Part shown: piece by piece, positions 60,928 to 64,000 of the stretch
Numbering within the stretch: the stretch's first letter is position 1
Layout of the letters: every line of letters begins with the position of its first letter
Assembly: GCA_045544955.1 (NCBI GenBank)
Contig: JAZPZY010000029.1
Coordinates: forward strand, 1 to 64,000
Direction of reading: 5' to 3'
From: SIG701 sp045544955
GTDB taxonomy: Bacteria; Bacillota; Clostridia; Oscillospirales; CAG-272
DNA: 64,000 nucleotides
Made by a program: the position numbers and the translations under genes
Notes under the pieces: generated by a model
Databases searched by the model: none
The model's input: only the letters and a program-made list of their open reading frames with translations
Told to the model about the DNA's origin: nothing

Positions 60928-61803
60928 TCAGGTCATTATCACAGGTTGTAGCTTTCCGTCACAAATAGACAGCTCGTCAATGCACAGTTTGCGATGGTGA
61001 GGGTTGGAATCACCTATAGAGCGGCGGTGATATGCAACATACCATTTACCGTGATAGCAAAATGCGCTGTTGTGTCCAGGACCGTTGGCGATTTCACCTG
61101 CGCTTAATACATCTGAATAATAGACAAAATTTGTACAGGGGGTGTCCGAGACGGCAGCCTTAACGCAATACGTACCGTTTGTCCATGATCCTGACGAATA
61201 CATAAGATGATATTTACCATCAATTTTCATCACGTAAGGAGCTTCGACATACTTAACAGGCGTAAGCTCTCTTGCAATTCCGCCAAAGTTTGGCTGAGGC
61301 ATCGGTTCAAAGCCGTCCATCATGTCATTCATTTTGCAAACCATTAAATGTGTCCAACCACCATAATACAAATATACACTTCCGTCATCATCTTTGAACA
61401 GATGCGCGTCGATTGGCTGTGCATTGTTGTAAATGGAATTCAGTAGAGGTCTGCCATCCTCAAATACATTTTTAAAAGGACCTATCGGTTTATCACTCAC
61501 ACCAATATAAAGTCCGCCGATCTCCGCTTCACTGTGAATATCGTTGGCGGCAAATATGATATAATATTTACCGTTTTTATCAATAACAGTAGGTGCCCAC
61601 ACAGCCTTTGTAACACCTTTGTAAGTGGACATATCGAGAATATCGTAATGTATTTTGAAATTTTTCAAATCATCCGTTGTTACAAGATCAAGATTTTGTT
61701 GGTCCTCATATTTCAGCGAACGCGTAACATACATATAAACGGTGTCGCCATACACCCGCGATTCAGGATCGGCATACCAATTTTCAACAATAGGATTTTC
61801 CAC
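60928..61803 (-). CDS. GH43-family glycoside hydrolase
   Basis: A 292-residue five-bladed propeller enzyme. The three GH43 acids are visible: Asp in NWYADPES (near residue 10), Asp in AQPIDAHLF and Glu in KYVEAPYVMKIDGKYH. GH43 members are arabinofuranosidases, xylosidases or galactosidases. The start is GTG 61803, eight bases after GGAGG; upstream ATG codons have no RBS and would add a poor N-terminus. No signal peptide. Codon use is distinctly AT-rich compared with its neighbours, suggesting later acquisition. Confidence 0.8.
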   Translation of the reverse strand: MENPIVENWYADPESRVYGDTVYMYVTRSLKYEDQQNLDLVTTDDLKNFKIHYDILDMSTYKGVTKAVWAPTVIDKNGKYYIIFAANDIHSEAEIGGLYIGVSDKPIGPFKNVFEDGRPLLNSIYNNAQPIDAHLFKDDDGSVYLYYGGWTHLMVCKMNDMMDGFEPMPQPNFGGIARELTPVKYVEAPYVMKIDGKYHLMYSSGSWTNGTYCVKAAVSDTPCTNFVYYSDVLSAGEIANGPGHNSAFCYHGKWYVAYHRRSIGDSNPHHRKLCIDELSICDGKLQPVIMT

Positions 61804-61869
61804 AATAATACCTCCAAAATCTATTTTTACCAACGCTTTTCTTATAGAAATCATCAAATATACATCCTC

Positions 61870-61898
61870 ATTGTACCACGTTTAAGATTTTTTGTCAA
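61870..61898 (-). promoter_or_regulatory. Consensus promoter of the GH43 gene
   Basis: Minus strand TTGACA (61893-61898), 17 bp, TACAAT (61870-61875) preceded by TG. The leader is about 60 bases. Confidence 0.75.
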
Positions 61899-61929
61899 TG
61901 AGTTTACTCAATCGTTTCATCTTGGGTTT

Positions 61930-62124
61930 CAAGTTATTCACCCGCCTAACCGCCACCGGCGGCGGTCGCGCTCCAAGCCCACTCCCTCCTCCGTCGGTCA
62001 TGGAAGGGAACAGTTCTCATCTCACAGGCGAAACGAAAGAAAACAGCCACCCTACGATGACTGCTTTCTTTCGTTTGGTTGCGAGGATGGGATTTGAACC
62101 TCATGACCTCCGGGTTATGAGGGG
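61930..62124. repeat. Composite dispersed repeat, copy D
   Basis: A GTCGCGCTCCAAGCCC block, CCTCCTCCGTCGGTCATGG and GAAGGGAA lead to a degenerate AAACAGCCACC-type hairpin (about 62039-62072) and then a tRNA 3-prime half. It is the most complete copy of the family in the window. Confidence 0.65.
62076..62124 (-). other. 3-prime half of a CAU-anticodon tRNA (remnant 2)
   Basis: Minus strand: CTCATAACCCGGAGGTC anticodon arm and variable loop, GAGGTTCAAATCCC T-arm, ATCCTCGCAACCA 3-prime end with encoded CCA. It looks like the distal half of a methionine-type tRNA. What precedes it is unrelated sequence, so no complete tRNA can form. Confidence 0.6.
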
Positions 62125-62180
62125 ACACGCTTTATAGGCTGAGAATCAACCGTTGATTTGCGATATGTTTTACGCCATAC

Positions 62181-64000
62181 TTACGGAAAATCGATGGTGA
62201 TCTTTGCAGTATAGGTATTGCTCGTACCGCAGTTTGAGGCAAATACCACGTATTTATCCGGCAGTTCGGTGACGTTGTTTACCGTGAAGGTCATGGTTTT
62301 GATGGCGGCGGCATGACCGTTGTCCGCATACTGATGGCTCCACAGGGTATAGTCGTTGCCCGTTTTGCCCCACTGTCTGTCCGTCTTGATCTCTACGATC
62401 TTACCCTCGCCGTCGACCACCATAAAGTCGAACAGCCAGGAGTTCAGATTGAAGTTCACGTCCACGCGGAGTTTTTTCGCCTCTGCGTCAAAAGCGTATT
62501 CCACCTCGGCGGTCTTGCCGAAGGTTTTATAGTTGCCGGCCTTGTCCGAATTTGCCACGGTCAGTGCTTTTTCCCAATCTCCGTCGCTTACGGGCAGGGC
62601 CAGAACCTCCGCACGCACGTCTACGGTAACGGCGGCTTTTTCTTCCGCCACGGCCGGCGCTTCCTCCTTCGGCTTCTCGGCGAAGGGATCGATCACAGTG
62701 GGACCTACCTCGGAGATCATGGAAACGTTATCCACGTACACGGCGTTATGGCCGGAGGCGATATCCATCATGACGTTGCGGATCTCAAGCTGACTGAGGC
62801 CTTCCTTGGTGGGCTCAGCCACGATGTCCTCTGCCTTCAGGATCTCCTTACCGTCGATCTTGAAGACTGCGGCACCCTTACCGTCAAAGTCGACGGTCCA
62901 GGTATGGAACTTGTCATCTGCGGGAAGCTGGATCTTCTGCACGATATCGTCGCCGGCGCGGCTCTTCTGGGACAAGTGAATGACGGCGTTATTGCCGGCG
63001 GCATCCTTTTCCATGCCGTTCAGCACGAAATACAGAAGCGGAGCGCCCGGTGTGACGATCTCAAAGACCAGACCTCGCCAGGTAGGCAGCTTTGCGGGTA
63101 TCATGAGCGATTCGATCTTCAAATCCATCGAAAGCGTATAGGAGGTACCCACGCCGTTTGTGGGAATCAAAAGGCTGGCGTACCGCTGGGCATTTTTGGC
63201 CTCGCCGCCGATATAGAGCTGTCCCTCAGGCACAGCCGCATCCATGGCGTGATCGGCAATGTAATATTCCGGGTATTTGTTTTCGCCCCGCTTTACGATG
63301 GGGCTGGCGAGAGAATCGCAGTCGTACTGGAAGATCACGCGCTTTCCGCCCGGATCCGTAACCTTGGCGGGCTGAGGCTGCACAAGGGACGTGGGATAGA
63401 TAAAGTTATACCACTTCATCATGCGGGTGGCGTTCTGCACGTTTTTGAACATGGCATCGGTGCCCGACCAGTTGAAGGTGAACACGCCGTCCGCACCGGC
63501 CGCATAGAAGTCGTAGATGCGGAGCATGATGTCCATTGCGTCCACGGACTCACCGCCCCGGACGCTTCCGCCGGCGGCAAGGAGATCCTCCTCTGCCTTG
63601 GTCAGATCGTGGCCGGAGAGCGTAGCGTTTACGCCCAGGTAGAATTCCACCTCGGGATGCTCGTCAAAGTAGGCGATATACTCATCGAAATCGAAGAAAG
63701 TCTCATGTCCCTGGGCGGAGATGTATACACGGTCAACCCAGCCGTTTTCCACCCAATCCTTATAGTTAAGGCCCCAGCCCAGCGCCAGCTCCTGCACGGG
63801 ATCAAGAACACGCACGGTGAGCTTCTTGCCCTTCGGCAGATCGTCATGCACGCTCTTCACGAACTCGTTCATGATTTTGGTACGTTCTGCCACGTCCTTC
63901 ACCTCGTCGCCGAAGATCCAGTAGTAGCGGCCGAAATCCATGAGGATACCGGTCACGTTTTCCGGCTGTGCCATTTCCACCAGAATATCGTGCAGATACG
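62181..64000 (-). CDS. Paralogue of the large LamG/TIM-barrel lipoprotein, cut by the window edge
   Basis: The frame is open from the right edge (reading YLHDILVEMAQPENVTG) to the stop at 62181, over 600 residues. It aligns with residues about 710-1309 of the product of 46564-50493: LMDFGRYYWIFGDE, YLGVNATLSG, GADGVFTFNWSG, then the second LamG-like domain (FHTWTVDFDGKGAAVFKIDG) and the C-terminal beta-domain (NLNSWLFDFMV, FASNCGTSNTYTAKI). An extra Pro/Glu/Ala linker separates the last domains. The N-terminus, signal peptide and start lie outside. The gene is on the opposite strand to its paralogue and about 12 kb away. Confidence 0.8.
   Translation of the reverse strand, partial: YLHDILVEMAQPENVTGILMDFGRYYWIFGDEVKDVAERTKIMNEFVKSVHDDLPKGKKLTVRVLDPVQELALGWGLNYKDWVENGWVDRVYISAQGHETFFDFDEYIAYFDEHPEVEFYLGVNATLSGHDLTKAEEDLLAAGGSVRGGESVDAMDIMLRIYDFYAAGADGVFTFNWSGTDAMFKNVQNATRMMKWYNFIYPTSLVQPQPAKVTDPGGKRVIFQYDCDSLASPIVKRGENKYPEYYIADHAMDAAVPEGQLYIGGEAKNAQRYASLLIPTNGVGTSYTLSMDLKIESLMIPAKLPTWRGLVFEIVTPGAPLLYFVLNGMEKDAAGNNAVIHLSQKSRAGDDIVQKIQLPADDKFHTWTVDFDGKGAAVFKIDGKEILKAEDIVAEPTKEGLSQLEIRNVMMDIASGHNAVYVDNVSMISEVGPTVIDPFAEKPKEEAPAVAEEKAAVTVDVRAEVLALPVSDGDWEKALTVANSDKAGNYKTFGKTAEVEYAFDAEAKKLRVDVNFNLNSWLFDFMVVDGEGKIVEIKTDRQWGKTGNDYTLWSHQYADNGHAAAIKTMTFTVNNVTELPDKYVVFASNCGTSNTYTAKITIDFP

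Noticed and set aside
53846..62076. Active integrative element or prophage between the tRNA halves
   Set aside because: No integrase, recombinase, replication or structural gene is present, and the two tRNA fragments differ from each other at several positions.
62076..62124. Complete tRNA gene
   Set aside because: Only the anticodon arm, variable loop, T-arm and 3-prime strand are present; the D-arm and 5-prime acceptor strand are missing from the flanking sequence.

Overview
The window looks like a chromosome segment of a host-associated, probably gut, Bacillota (Clostridia-like) bacterium. The evidence is indirect. There are five AraC-type regulators beside glycan loci, lipoprotein sugar-binding proteins, a BlaI/BlaR1-type pair, a heterodimeric ABC exporter, consensus sigma-A promoters with 17-bp spacers, AGGAGG-type ribosome binding sites, and a bile-salt-hydrolase-like enzyme. 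There is no rRNA, no intact tRNA, no integrase and no CRISPR array. Base composition is moderate and fairly even, with visibly AT-richer patches at 39.9-41.2 kb (KDPG aldolase and kinase) and 60.9-61.9 kb (GH43).

Layout. 0-6.5 kb: a hairpin cluster at the left edge, a cysteine desulfidase gene (cyuA-like), an orphan sugar-binding lipoprotein, a GH20 enzyme, and a 91-codon deletion derivative of the cyuA-like gene. 6.5-9.4 kb: an operon of an RpiB-like isomerase and three esterase-fold hydrolases. 9.5-16.3 kb: a large cytoplasmic FG-GAP propeller protein, a MATE exporter, an AraC regulator and an M28 aminopeptidase. 16.7-20.1 kb: a creatininase-family / creatinase-like / ASRT-domain operon with a divergent AraC regulator. 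20.2-26.0 kb: heterodimeric ABC exporter and oligoendopeptidase F. 26.3-30.7 kb: flavodoxin, BlaI/BlaR1-like pair, bile salt hydrolase. 31.1-35.2 kb: GH78 rhamnosidase and a second GH20 enzyme. 35.2-39.5 kb: AraC regulator and a FAD-oxidoreductase / Asp-box sialidase-like / NanA-like operon. 39.5-41.1 kb: a bile-salt-hydrolase ghost, KDPG aldolase and a P-loop kinase. 41.4-53.7 kb: AraC regulator, a broken gene, then a long operon with two Gfo/Idh/MocA dehydrogenases, a sugar isomerase/epimerase, a 1309-residue lipoprotein, two PHP hydrolases and a second orphan binding lipoprotein. 53.9-60.6 kb: a GH42 / ManA / DUF2264 / nitrilase operon with a divergent AraC regulator. 60.9-64 kb: GH43 and a truncated paralogue of the large lipoprotein.

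Working together, the loci read as separate, locally regulated modules for taking apart decorated glycans: rhamnosides, hexosaminides, acetylated or sialylated sugars, glucuronides and galactosides. The 43-54 kb operon fits the known oxidative (3-keto-glycoside) strategy of glycoside cleavage. No transport permeases accompany the two binding lipoproteins.

The most unusual signals are: (i) genes that survive as both ends with the interior lost (cyuA copy 5866-6141, bile salt hydrolase ghost near 39.6 kb, broken gene 42554-43324); (ii) a 16-residue reading frame conserved in two copies upstream of the bile salt hydrolase and its ghost; (iii) the creatininase/creatinase/ASRT operon; (iv) a dispersed composite repeat carrying terminator hairpins and, in two places, the 3-prime half of a CAU-anticodon tRNA. 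All functional calls come from reading motifs by eye; no database search was run.
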